This document shows positions 16,997 through 25,447 of a stretch of 64,000 bases of DNA, piece after piece. Origin of the DNA: VRUE01 sp963704505 (GTDB lineage: Bacteria; Actinomycetota; Thermoleophilia; Solirubrobacterales; 70-9); the NCBI GenBank assembly GCA_963704505.1, contig OY969912.1, positions 2,170,001 through 2,234,000 on the forward strand, read 5' to 3'. Each line of letters begins with the position of its first letter. Within the stretch, counting starts at the first letter, position 1. The notes beneath the pieces are model-generated. The model did not search any database, had not been told where the DNA came from, and worked only from the letters and a program-made list of their open reading frames with translations. Both the position numbers and the translations under genes were made by a program.

Positions 16997-18583
16997 ATGG
17001 GACCCACATCTGACGCCACCCGCGTCCACATATTCGACACGACACTGAGAGACGGCGAGCAGTCGCCCGGGATCTCGCTGAACACGGCCGAGAAGGTCGA
17101 GATCGCCCAGCAGCTCGGCCGCCTCGGCGTCGACGTGATCGAGGCCGGCTTCCCGATCACCTCGCCCGGCGACTTCGAAGCGGTCGAGGAAATCGCCCGC
17201 GTCGTCGAGGGTCCGGTGATCTGCGGGTTGGCCCGCACCCACAAGGCTGACATCGACGCCGCCTGGGGGGCGGTGAAGGACGCGCAGCGACCGCGCATCC
17301 ACACCTTCATCTCGACCTCCGACATCCACATCGAGCATCAGCTGCAGACCGATCGCGAGGACGTCAAGGGGCAGGCGAAGGCAGCCGTGGCGTTGGCCAA
17401 GAGCTACTGCGACGACGTCGAGTTCTCGCCGATGGACGCGACCAGGGCCGACCTGGAGTTCACCGCTGAGGTCTGCGCGATCGCGGTCGAGGAGGGGGCG
17501 ACGGTGCTCAACATCCCCGACACCGTCGGCTACACCACCCCGGAGGAGTACGCCGAGTACTTCCGCCGCCTGGCGGAGCTGGTGCCGGGCATCGACGGCG
17601 TCGAGCTCTCCGTCCACACCCACGACGACCTGGGCATGGCGGTCGCCAACGCCTACTCCGGCCTGCTGGCCGGCGCCCGCCAGGTCGAGTGCGCCATCAA
17701 CGGGATCGGCGAGCGCGCGGGCAACTGCTCGCTCGAGGAGATCGCGATGTTGATCCGCGTCCGCGAGGACGTCCACGGGCTGACCACCGGAGTCGAGACC
17801 CGCGAGCTGGCCCGCACCAGCCGGATGGTCTCGCGCCTGACCGGCTACGCGATCCAGCCGAACAAGGCGATCGTCGGCCGCAACGCGTTTGCCCACGAGT
17901 CCGGGATCCACCAGGACGGCGTGCTCAAGGAGCGCAGCACCTACGAGATCATGGACGCGACCGAGGTCGGGCTGGAGTCAAACTCGATCGTGTTGGGCAA
18001 GCACTCGGGCCGTCACGCCCTGCGCGACGCCCTGGAGCAGCTCGGCTTCAAGGTCGAGGGCAACGCCCTTAACGCTGCGTTCAAGCGCTTCAAGGAGGTC
18101 GCCGACCGCAAGAAGCAGGTCACCGCGCTGGATCTGGAGGCGATCGTCTCCGACGAGATGCGCGAGAAGGAGGACGCCCACGAGCTGGCCTGGTTCGAGG
18201 TCGAGGCCGGGTCGCGAAAGGAGCCGTTGGCCCGGGTCGCGGTGAAGATGCCGACCGGCGAGGAGTCGGTCGGAGAGTCGAGCGGCGACGGCCCTGTCGA
18301 CGCGATCTTCCTCGCGATCCAAGAGGCGGCCGGGACCGAGTGCGAGCTGCGCCAGTACACGGTCGAGGCGGTGACCGGGGGGGAGGACGCCCTCGGCCAG
18401 GTCACGGTGATGCTCCGAGCCGGAGGGCGTTTGGCCACCGGCCAGGGCGTCGCGACCGACATCCTCGAGGCCTCGGCGCGTGCCTACGTCCGGGCCCTGT
18501 CCAACGCCCTCGAGGGCGCGGCGATCCGCGAGGCCGAGGCGGCGACCGCCGACGCGGCCGTCGAGCGGACCCCGGGCCCCTAG
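16997..18583 (+). CDS. leuA: 2-Isopropylmalate synthase LeuA
   Basis: 528 residues. It condenses 2-oxoisovalerate with acetyl-CoA, the first step of leucine synthesis. The DRE-TIM signature FDTTLRDGEQSPG is at about residues 13-25, the metal-binding HTHDD at about 205, and NGIGERAGNCSLEE follows. The C-terminal 140 residues form the regulatory domain (GDGPVDAIFLAIQE, then ATDILEASARAYVRALSNAL), the site of leucine feedback in the family. The ATG at 16997 has a strong Shine-Dalgarno (AAGGAGGAGG) that is the target of the upstream attenuator. Its stop shares a CTAG with the convergent CAP gene. Confidence 0.97.
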   Translation: MGPTSDATRVHIFDTTLRDGEQSPGISLNTAEKVEIAQQLGRLGVDVIEAGFPITSPGDFEAVEEIARVVEGPVICGLARTHKADIDAAWGAVKDAQRPRIHTFISTSDIHIEHQLQTDREDVKGQAKAAVALAKSYCDDVEFSPMDATRADLEFTAEVCAIAVEEGATVLNIPDTVGYTTPEEYAEYFRRLAELVPGIDGVELSVHTHDDLGMAVANAYSGLLAGARQVECAINGIGERAGNCSLEEIAMLIRVREDVHGLTTGVETRELARTSRMVSRLTGYAIQPNKAIVGRNAFAHESGIHQDGVLKERSTYEIMDATEVGLESNSIVLGKHSGRHALRDALEQLGFKVEGNALNAAFKRFKEVADRKKQVTALDLEAIVSDEMREKEDAHELAWFEVEAGSRKEPLARVAVKMPTGEESVGESSGDGPVDAIFLAIQEAAGTECELRQYTVEAVTGGEDALGQVTVMLRAGGRLATGQGVATDILEASARAYVRALSNALEGAAIREAEAATADAAVERTPGP

Positions 18584-19149
18584 CCGCGGCGGGCGAAGTC
18601 GACCGTATAGGTGGCGGCCAGGCGGCCGCCACCGTACGGGAACCCGCGCCAGACCCCGACTCCGAAGTCGTGGAAGCCCGGGCCGAGGATGTTGGCGCGG
18701 TGCTCGGGGCTTCGCATCCAGCTGCGGAAGACCGCGTACGGTGAGCCGAAGCGGCGCCCCGGGCCGCCGCCGATGTTCTCCCCGACCCGCGACCAACTCC
18801 CGTAGCCGGCGCGGGTGACGCGGGACGAGATGACGCCGCCGCCCCAGTGGGAGAAGTAGCGATGACGGACCATCGCGCGGGAATGACCGGTCGCCGAATT
18901 GCGCAGGCTGCGGTTGAACGACAGCGGCCGCAGGCCGTGGTTGCGGCGGGCGTCGTTGATCAGGCAGAGAAGCGAGGCGCGCATCTGGTGGAGGCTCTCT
19001 CGCTTGGGTGGCGCGCCCGGATTCCCGCAGCCGTGTCGGGCGGCCGTCGCCGGCCCCGCCGTCGCCAGCGCGGCGAGCAGGAGGCATCCCGCGATCGCCG
19101 ATATCGCGGCGATTCGACTAGACGTTTGTATGTGATAACGTACGCTCAT
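18580..19149 (-). CDS. Secreted CAP/SCP-domain protein
   Basis: 189 residues from the ATG at 19149; a GTG 12 codons upstream is in frame but would spoil the signal sequence. The Sec signal is about residues 10-36 (IAAISAIAGCLLLAALATA). The CAP (SCP/PR1) domain follows: NDARRNHGLRPLSFNRSLRN, the conserved HSRAMVRHRYFSH, RVGENIG, and SWMRSPEHRANILGPGFHDF with the second His/Glu pair. Bacterial CAP proteins are extracellular and mostly of unknown role. Its start is only 3 bases from the divergent regulator. Confidence 0.9.
   Translation of the reverse strand: MSVRYHIQTSSRIAAISAIAGCLLLAALATAGPATAARHGCGNPGAPPKRESLHQMRASLLCLINDARRNHGLRPLSFNRSLRNSATGHSRAMVRHRYFSHWGGGVISSRVTRAGYGSWSRVGENIGGGPGRRFGSPYAVFRSWMRSPEHRANILGPGFHDFGVGVWRGFPYGGGRLAATYTVDFARRG
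19119..19146 (+). promoter_or_regulatory. Predicted promoter and operator of the XRE-cupin gene
   Basis: TAGACG (19119-19124) and TACGCT (19141-19146) are spaced 16 bases apart and lie 6 bases before the ATG at 19153. An inverted repeat ACGTT (19122-19126) and AACGT (19137-19141) fills the spacer, in an AT-rich patch unlike the surroundings. Such a placement fits autorepression by the regulator it precedes. Confidence 0.5.
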
Positions 19150-19152
19150 CTG

Positions 19153-19761
19153 ATGAACACGACCGAGACGAAAACACCTGCGCAATCAGATCATCACAAA
19201 GCGCCCGCCTTCGGCAACAGGGTGCGCGCGCTCCGTGACGCGATGGGCTTGTCGCTGCGGGATCTTGCCGAGCGCAGCGGCGTAAGCGCGCCGATGCTGT
19301 CACAGGTCGAGCGCCAGGAGACGAGCCCGACCCTCGCCGTCGCCGCCAAGATCGCCACCGGCCTCGACCTGACGCTCTCACAGCTTCTGCGCCTTGACGA
19401 GGGCGAGCATGTCTCGATCAGCCGCGCGGGAAGGCGCCGTCGGTTCGAGCGTGGCGGGCATCGCTTCGAGGAGCTGACACCGCCACTGCCGGGCCAGCGC
19501 GCCGACGTCTCCCTCCACACCCTGAAGCCGGGGGCGGCCACCGGCGGCAGTGACGACCCGCCGATGCACGAGCCGGGCAGCCGCGAGACCGCGGTGGTCC
19601 TCAACGGGACGCTTGCCCTGGTCGTCGACGGCAGCCGCCACGAGCTGCACGAGGGCGACTCGGTCACCTTCGACGCCGACCTTCCCCATCATTTTGAGAA
19701 CGAAGGGGACGAGCCGAACCGGTTCGTCGCCGTAATCGCCGCCGGCCTAAGGAGGAGCTGA
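19153..19761 (+). CDS. XRE-family regulator with C-terminal cupin sensor domain
   Basis: 202 residues. A helix-turn-helix of XRE type covers about residues 21-80 (VRALRDAMGLSLRDLAERSG, then SAPMLSQVERQETSPTLAVA). The C-terminal cupin (about 120-200) has RETAVVLNGTLALVVDGSRH and DADLPHHFENEGDEP, the usual ligand pocket of HipB/SutR-type sensors. It ends 2 bases before leuC, so it is the first gene of the leuC-leuD-methyltransferase-leuB operon and may tie it to a small-molecule signal. The ligand is unknown. It starts 3 bases from the divergent CAP gene. Confidence 0.88.
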   Translation: MNTTETKTPAQSDHHKAPAFGNRVRALRDAMGLSLRDLAERSGVSAPMLSQVERQETSPTLAVAAKIATGLDLTLSQLLRLDEGEHVSISRAGRRRRFERGGHRFEELTPPLPGQRADVSLHTLKPGAATGGSDDPPMHEPGSRETAVVLNGTLALVVDGSRHELHEGDSVTFDADLPHHFENEGDEPNRFVAVIAAGLRRS

Positions 19762-19763
19762 CG

Positions 19764-21156
19764 ATGGCTGAGCCAAAAACGATGTTCGAAAAGCTGTGGG
19801 AGTCCCACGAGGTATCGGAGGGGCTGATCTACGTGGACCTCCACCTCGTCCATGAGGTGACCTCGCCGCAGGCCTTCGACGGCCTTCGCCTGGCGGGCCG
19901 CGATATTCGCCGCCGGGACAAGACCCTCGCCACCGCCGACCACAACACGCCCACGGACGGGACGATGGCGGCCCGGTTGATCGCCGATGAGCTCTCTCGG
20001 GTGCAGGTCGAAACGCTGGAGCGCAACTGCGAGGAGTTCGGCATCCCGATCTACAGCCTCGGCTCCGACCGGCAGGGCATCGTCCACGTGATCGGCCCGG
20101 AGCTGGGCGTCACCCAGCCCGGCATGACTATCGTCTGCGGCGACAGCCACACCTCGACCCATGGTGCCTTCGGCGCGCTGGCGTTCGGGATCGGCACCTC
20201 GGAGGTCGAGCACGTGCTGGCGACCCAGTGCCTGGTCCAGAAGCGCCCGCAGACGATGCGGATCTCCTACGGCGGCGAGCTCGGCCACGGGGTCACTCCG
20301 AAGGACCTGATCCTGGCCACGATCGGACGCCTCGGCACCGGCGGCATGGTCGGCCACGCGGTCGAGTACGCGGGCTCGGCGATCGAGGCGCTGGGAATGC
20401 CCGGGCGGATGACGATCTGCAACATGACGATCGAGGGCGGCGGTCGCGCCGGCATGATCGCCCCGGACGAGAAGACCTTCGAGTGGGTCCGAGGGCGCGA
20501 GGGTGCGCCCGAGGACTTCGACGCAGCGGTCGAGCGCTGGCGGCGAGCTGCCCACCGATGACGGCGCTGCCTTCGACTCCGAGGTCGAGATCGACGCCGC
20601 CTCTCTTTCGCCGATGGTCACCTGGGGGACCACCCCCGGGATGGTCGTCGAGGTCACCGACTCCGTCCCCGACCCGGCCCAGATGGACTCTCCCGCCGAC
20701 CGCGAGTCGGCCGAGCGGGCGCTGACCTACATGGCGCTGGAGCCGGGCACGCCGATGACCTCGGTTGCACCCGAACGGGTCTTCATCGGCTCGTGCACGA
20801 ACTCGCGGATCGAGGACCTGCGCGAGGCGGCCGAGATCGTCGACGGCCGCAAGATCGCCGACTCGATCAGCGGCATGGTCGTCCCCGGGTCTCAGCAGGT
20901 CAAGGCGGCAGCCGAGGCCGAGGGCCTCGACGACGTCTTCCGCTCGGCCGGCTTCGACTGGCGCGAGGCCGGCTGCTCGATGTGCCTGGGCATGAACCCC
21001 GACATCCTGATGGAGGGGGAGCGCTGCGCCTCGACCTCGAACCGCAACTTCGAGGGCCGTCAGGGCAAGGGAGGCAGGACCCATCTGGTCAGCCCGAAAA
21101 TGGCCGCCGCGGCGGCGATCGAGGGGCATTTCGTCGACATCAGGGATTGGAGCTGA
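19764..21156 (+). pseudogene. leuC: 3-Isopropylmalate dehydratase large subunit LeuC, interrupted by a +1 frameshift
   Basis: The N-terminal part (19764 to about 20541) and C-terminal part (about 20542 to 21156) are both well-conserved LeuC but lie in different frames. Dropping one G at 20542-20543 restores W-R-E-L-P-T-D-D-G-A-A-F-D and gives a full protein of about 463 residues. All Fe-S cysteine motifs are present: CGDSHTSTHG, GSCTNSRIEDL and CSMCLGMNPD. With no decay elsewhere and leuD intact, a sequencing or assembly error is most likely, though a recent mutation or programmed shift cannot be excluded. LeuC with LeuD isomerises 2- to 3-isopropylmalate. Confidence 0.9.
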
Positions 21157-21158
21157 AG

Positions 21159-21722
21159 ATGAGAGCAATCGATGTGATCGAGGGCAAGGTCTCGGTGCTG
21201 GACCGTGCCGACGTCGACACCGACCAGATCATCCCCAAGCAGTTCCTCAAACGGGTGGAGCGGACCGGGTTCGGCGAGTTTCTCTTCTACGACTGGATCC
21301 GCGACGGCGAGATCGAGCTCGAGCCCAACCCGATCCTGGTCACCGGCCGCAACTTCGGCGGTGGCTCCTCGCGCGAGCACGCTCCATGGGCGCTGGAGGA
21401 TTTCGGCTTCGAGGCGATCGTGGCGCCGTCCTTCGCCGACATCTTCTACGTCAACTGCACGAAGATCGGGCTGCTGCCGGCGATCCTCGACGAGGAGCAC
21501 TGCCGCGCCGTCGCCGAGGCCGGCGAGGCCCGGATCGACGTCGACGACGAGACGATCACCTGCGCCGCGGGGGTCTTCGAGTTCGCGGTCGAGCCGGACG
21601 TCAAATTCCGCCTCCTCAACGGCCTCGATGACATCGGGATCACGCTCGAGAACGCCGCCGCGATCGACACCTTCGAGGATGCCGGCGGGGCCGCGCGCGG
21701 GCCGGTCACGACGGCGCTCTGA
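21159..21722 (+). CDS. leuD: 3-Isopropylmalate dehydratase small subunit LeuD
   Basis: 187 residues, ATG at 21159, 2 bases after the leuC stop. It is the swivelling small subunit that completes the isomerase active site with LeuC. Conserved features are DRADVDTDQIIPKQFLKR (about residues 15-32), GRNFGGGSSREHAPWAL (about 64-80) and the region APSFADIFYVNCTKIGLLP. The stop overlaps the following methyltransferase start, so the genes are tightly coupled. Confidence 0.96.
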   Translation: MRAIDVIEGKVSVLDRADVDTDQIIPKQFLKRVERTGFGEFLFYDWIRDGEIELEPNPILVTGRNFGGGSSREHAPWALEDFGFEAIVAPSFADIFYVNCTKIGLLPAILDEEHCRAVAEAGEARIDVDDETITCAAGVFEFAVEPDVKFRLLNGLDDIGITLENAAAIDTFEDAGGAARGPVTTAL

Positions 21723-22486
21723 TGGCGGCCGGGTCGAACACCCGCGACTGGGACGCCGCCACATACCAGCGGATCTCGCTGCCCCACGAGGACTGGGCCC
21801 GAGCCGTACTGGACCGCCTCGGCCTGACCGGCTCGGAGACCGTCCTCGACGCCGGCTGTGGCAGCGGCCGCACGACCGAGATCGTGATCGAGCGCCTCCC
21901 AGGGGGCCGGGTGCTCGCCGTCGACGGCTCTCCCTCGATGGTCGAGAAGGTCCGAGAGGTGCTGCGGCCGGGGGACGAAGCGATCGTGTCCGACCTGACT
22001 CTGCTTGAGCTGCCCGAACCGGTCGACGCGGTCTTCTCGACCGCCGTCTTCCATTGGATCCTCGATCACGACCTGCTCTTCGGTCGTATGCGCTCGGCGC
22101 TCCGCGATGGCGGGCGATTCGCCGCCCAGTGCGGGGGAGAGGGAAACATCGACGAGTTCCGCCGTGCCGGCGAGGCGGTCGGCGCGCGCGAGCCCTACGC
22201 CGAGCACTTCGCCGAGTTCGCCCAACCGTGGAACTACGCAGGGGCGGAGGAGACCGAAGAGCGGTTGCGCGGCGCCGGGTTCGTCGATGTCAGGTGCTGG
22301 CTCGAGCCGTGGCCGGTGACCCCGCCGGAGCCGCGCGAGTTCGCCGGGACGATCTGCCTTGGCGCCCACCTCGCGGTATTGCCGGAGGACCTGCGCGAGA
22401 GGTTCGTCGACGACGTGCTCGCCGCGCTACCCGAGCCGCTCACGCTCGATTACGTCCGGCTCAACATCGAAGCAACCGCAGGCTAG
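21722..22486 (+). CDS. SAM-dependent methyltransferase, trans-aconitate 2-methyltransferase-like
   Basis: 254 residues, starting on the last base of the leuD stop codon. Class I methyltransferase: N-terminal WDAATYQRISLPHEDWA, the SAM motif LDAGCGSGRTTEI (about residues 41-53), the acidic strand end VLAVDGSP, and FSTAVFHWILDH. The overall pattern resembles Tam, which methylates trans-aconitate; yeast Tmt1 in that family also methylates 3-isopropylmalate. Its place between leuD and leuB suggests a substrate among isopropylmalate-related acids. That is inference; generic small-molecule methyltransferase is the fallback. Confidence 0.75.
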   Translation: MAAGSNTRDWDAATYQRISLPHEDWARAVLDRLGLTGSETVLDAGCGSGRTTEIVIERLPGGRVLAVDGSPSMVEKVREVLRPGDEAIVSDLTLLELPEPVDAVFSTAVFHWILDHDLLFGRMRSALRDGGRFAAQCGGEGNIDEFRRAGEAVGAREPYAEHFAEFAQPWNYAGAEETEERLRGAGFVDVRCWLEPWPVTPPEPREFAGTICLGAHLAVLPEDLRERFVDDVLAALPEPLTLDYVRLNIEATAG

Positions 22487-22489
22487 AGT
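22484..22489 (+). promoter_or_regulatory. Predicted -10 element for leuB, overlapping the methyltransferase stop codon
   Basis: TAGAGT, 7 bases before the leuB ATG. The TAG is the stop of the upstream gene. TCAACA at 22461-22466 is a possible -35 at 17-base spacing. Confidence 0.45.
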
Positions 22490-22496
22490 CCCGCCG

Positions 22497-23560
<1,064 letters not shown>

Positions 23561-23564
<4 letters not shown>

Positions 23565-24337
23565 GGCGCCGTCACCGCCCAGAGGCCTTCGACGTTGTTG
23601 CCGGGGGCCAGCGCGGTGAAGCTGGCGAAGAGGCCGAAGCCGAGCCTCTTCACCGAGCCATCGGCGAAGGCGAGGTTTTCGAAGTTGCCCGATTCGGTGA
23701 TGTAGACGCAGAGCTGGCCCGGCGCCGCCTGCGGCTTGGTGCCGCCGCCGGTGCTCGGGCAGGCGCCGTTCGTTTCGCCTTTTTTGAGGACGTTGTTCTG
23801 GAACGCCGGGGCGTTGGCCAGCGGAAACTGGAAGGTCTCCGAGGTGAGGGCGGCTTTCACTTCGCCACCGAGCGCGAAGACGCCGCGCAGGGTCTGGCCG
23901 GCCGCCAGGTTCCCTTCCTGGGAGAGGACGCTCGGGTCGAGCTTGGCGGCCGTCACGGCCCCGTTTTTGATCGTCGTCGTGGTGACCGCGGAATTGCCGA
24001 GCTTGCTGGAGTTGACGCTGGCGCCCTTGATCGCGCCGGCGGTGACGGAGTTGGTGGCCAGTTTGGAGCTGCTGACCGAGCCATTGCCGAGCTTGCTGTT
24101 GGTGACCGAGCCCCCGGCGATTTTGCCGCCGGTCACGGCGCCGGAACCGAGCTTGTGGTTGGTGACCGCTTCGCGGTGAAGTTTCTTGGTCGAGACGGCG
24201 CCGTTCTTCAGCTGATTGGTCCCGACGCTGTTCTTCGGGATCCCGGCCGCGACGGCGACGCCGCCGAGAGCGGCGAACAGGGCAAGGCTTGCGACCACGT
24301 TCGAGTAGGTGAGCTTGCTGCGGATGCGAGCGATCAT
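23561..24337 (-). CDS. Secreted repeat protein of unknown function
   Basis: 258 residues, ATG at 24337 with GAGGAG upstream. The N-terminus MIARIRSKLTYSNVVASLAL leads into LFAALGGVAVAAGIPKNSVG, a signal-type helix common in Thermoleophilia and related actinomycetes. Residues of about 40-135 are degenerate short repeats around K-L/I-x-x-x-A/S-V-T (for example NHKLGSGAVTGGKIAGGSVT), likely a beta-helix. The remaining 120 residues, with two Cys (GACPSTGG, QLCVYITES), form an unrecognised globular domain. Function unknown; probably surface or extracellular. Confidence 0.8.
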
Positions 24338-24376
24338 TCGGGTCTCCTCTTCGTATTCGGCATACTTCTTTCCAAC

Positions 24377-25324
24377 ATGGAGCAGGCGGAATTGATTTGG
24401 CATAACGGCGAGTTCGTGCCCTGGGCCGAGGCCAAGGTCCACGTGCTCAGCCACGGGCTGCACTACGGGACCGGCGTCTTCGAGGGTATCCGCTGCTACG
24501 AGACCGAGCGCGGCCCGGCGATCTTCCGCCATGACGACCACCTCGACCGCCTCTCCAAGTCGGCCGAGCTCTTCTACATGCAGCTTCCGTTCTCGATCGA
24601 GGAGATCGCCGAGGCGACGCGCGAGCTGATTCGCCGTAATGGCTTGACCTCGTGCTACATCCGGCCGCTCGCCTTCCGCGGTTACGGCGAGATGGGGCTC
24701 TTCGCAGACTCGCCGATGGAGGTCTCGATCGCGGCCTGGCCTTGGGGCGCCTACCTGGGGGACGAGGGCAAGCGCTCCGGCATCCGCGCCAAGGTCTCGA
24801 GCTGGCGCCGGATCTCCCCGGCCGGCCTGATCCCGCACGCGAAGGCCTCCGGGCAGTACCTCAACTCGATCCTCGCCAAGACGGAGTCGAAGAACGCCGG
24901 CTACGAGGAGGCGATCCTGCTCGACGAGCGCGGCTTCGTCTGCGAGGGCTCGGGCGAGAACATCTTCGTCGTCCGCGACGGTGAGATCGTCACCCCGCCC
25001 CATGTGGCCGCGATCCTCGACGGAATCAACCGCAAGTCGGTGATCCAGATCGCACGTGACCTGGGCTACACCGTGGTCGAGCGCGACATCGCCCGCGCCG
25101 AGCTCTACCTCGCGGAGGAGATCTTCTTCACCGGCACCGCCGCCGAGCTGGTCCCCGTGCGCGAGGTGGATGACCACCCGATCGGCGACCCCGGCGAGAT
25201 AACCCACGTGATCCAGGCCAAGTTCGAAGACGCCCTGCACGGGCGCGCCGAGGAGTACCTCGAGTGGCTCGACCCGGTCGAGGCGCAGAGCGGGGCGGAG
25301 CGGCCCAGTAAAGTGAGCTCCTGA
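24377..25324 (+). CDS. ilvE: Branched-chain amino acid aminotransferase IlvE
   Basis: 315 residues, ATG at 24377. Fold-type IV PLP aminotransferase for the last step of Val, Leu and Ile synthesis. SHGLHYGTGVFEGIRCYET is at about residues 25-43, the PLP Lys in HAKASGQYLNSILAK (about 155) and the Glu in EAILLDERGFVCEGSGENIF. It fits the ilv/leu context between leuB and cimA. The D-amino acid and aminodeoxychorismate lyase branches share the fold but lack this N-terminal pattern. Divergent from the repeat protein with 39 bases between. Confidence 0.95.
   Translation: MEQAELIWHNGEFVPWAEAKVHVLSHGLHYGTGVFEGIRCYETERGPAIFRHDDHLDRLSKSAELFYMQLPFSIEEIAEATRELIRRNGLTSCYIRPLAFRGYGEMGLFADSPMEVSIAAWPWGAYLGDEGKRSGIRAKVSSWRRISPAGLIPHAKASGQYLNSILAKTESKNAGYEEAILLDERGFVCEGSGENIFVVRDGEIVTPPHVAAILDGINRKSVIQIARDLGYTVVERDIARAELYLAEEIFFTGTAAELVPVREVDDHPIGDPGEITHVIQAKFEDALHGRAEEYLEWLDPVEAQSGAERPSKVSS
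25309..25314 (+). promoter_or_regulatory. Predicted -10 element for the cimA leader transcript
   Basis: TAAAGT, inside the end of ilvE and 9 bases before the ATG of the small open frame at 25324. This is the same spacing as at the leuA leader. Confidence 0.4.
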
Positions 25325-25371
25325 TGTTCAGTCGTATCGAGGCAATCGGGCGAATTACCGCAGCCGCCTAG
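25324..25371 (+). CDS. Possible Ile-containing leader peptide of cimA
   Basis: A 15-residue open frame, MFSRIEAIGRITAAA, whose ATG overlaps the ilvE stop (TGATG). Three of 15 codons are Ile (ATC, ATC, ATT) and one is Thr; CimA makes the isoleucine precursor, so these are the amino acids expected in a regulatory leader. A hairpin CAGCCG/CGGCTG (25361-25366 and 25372-25377) overlaps the leader stop codon. It ends 76 bases before cimA, similar to the leuA arrangement. I see no long pairing between its Ile codons and the cimA ribosome binding site, so this is weaker than the leuA case. Confidence 0.45.
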   Translation: MFSRIEAIGRITAAA

Positions 25372-25447
25372 CGGCTGGCGCGGCTATGCCGTGCAGGCGG
25401 GTCCAAAAAGAGGCCCACTCCCCGATCTCTCGAACGAAAGGCATCAG

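Noticed and set aside
19764..20561. Programmed ribosomal frameshift in leuC
   Set aside because: There is no slippery sequence or stimulatory structure that I can recognise, and a similar isolated shift in yggS makes sequencing error more likely.
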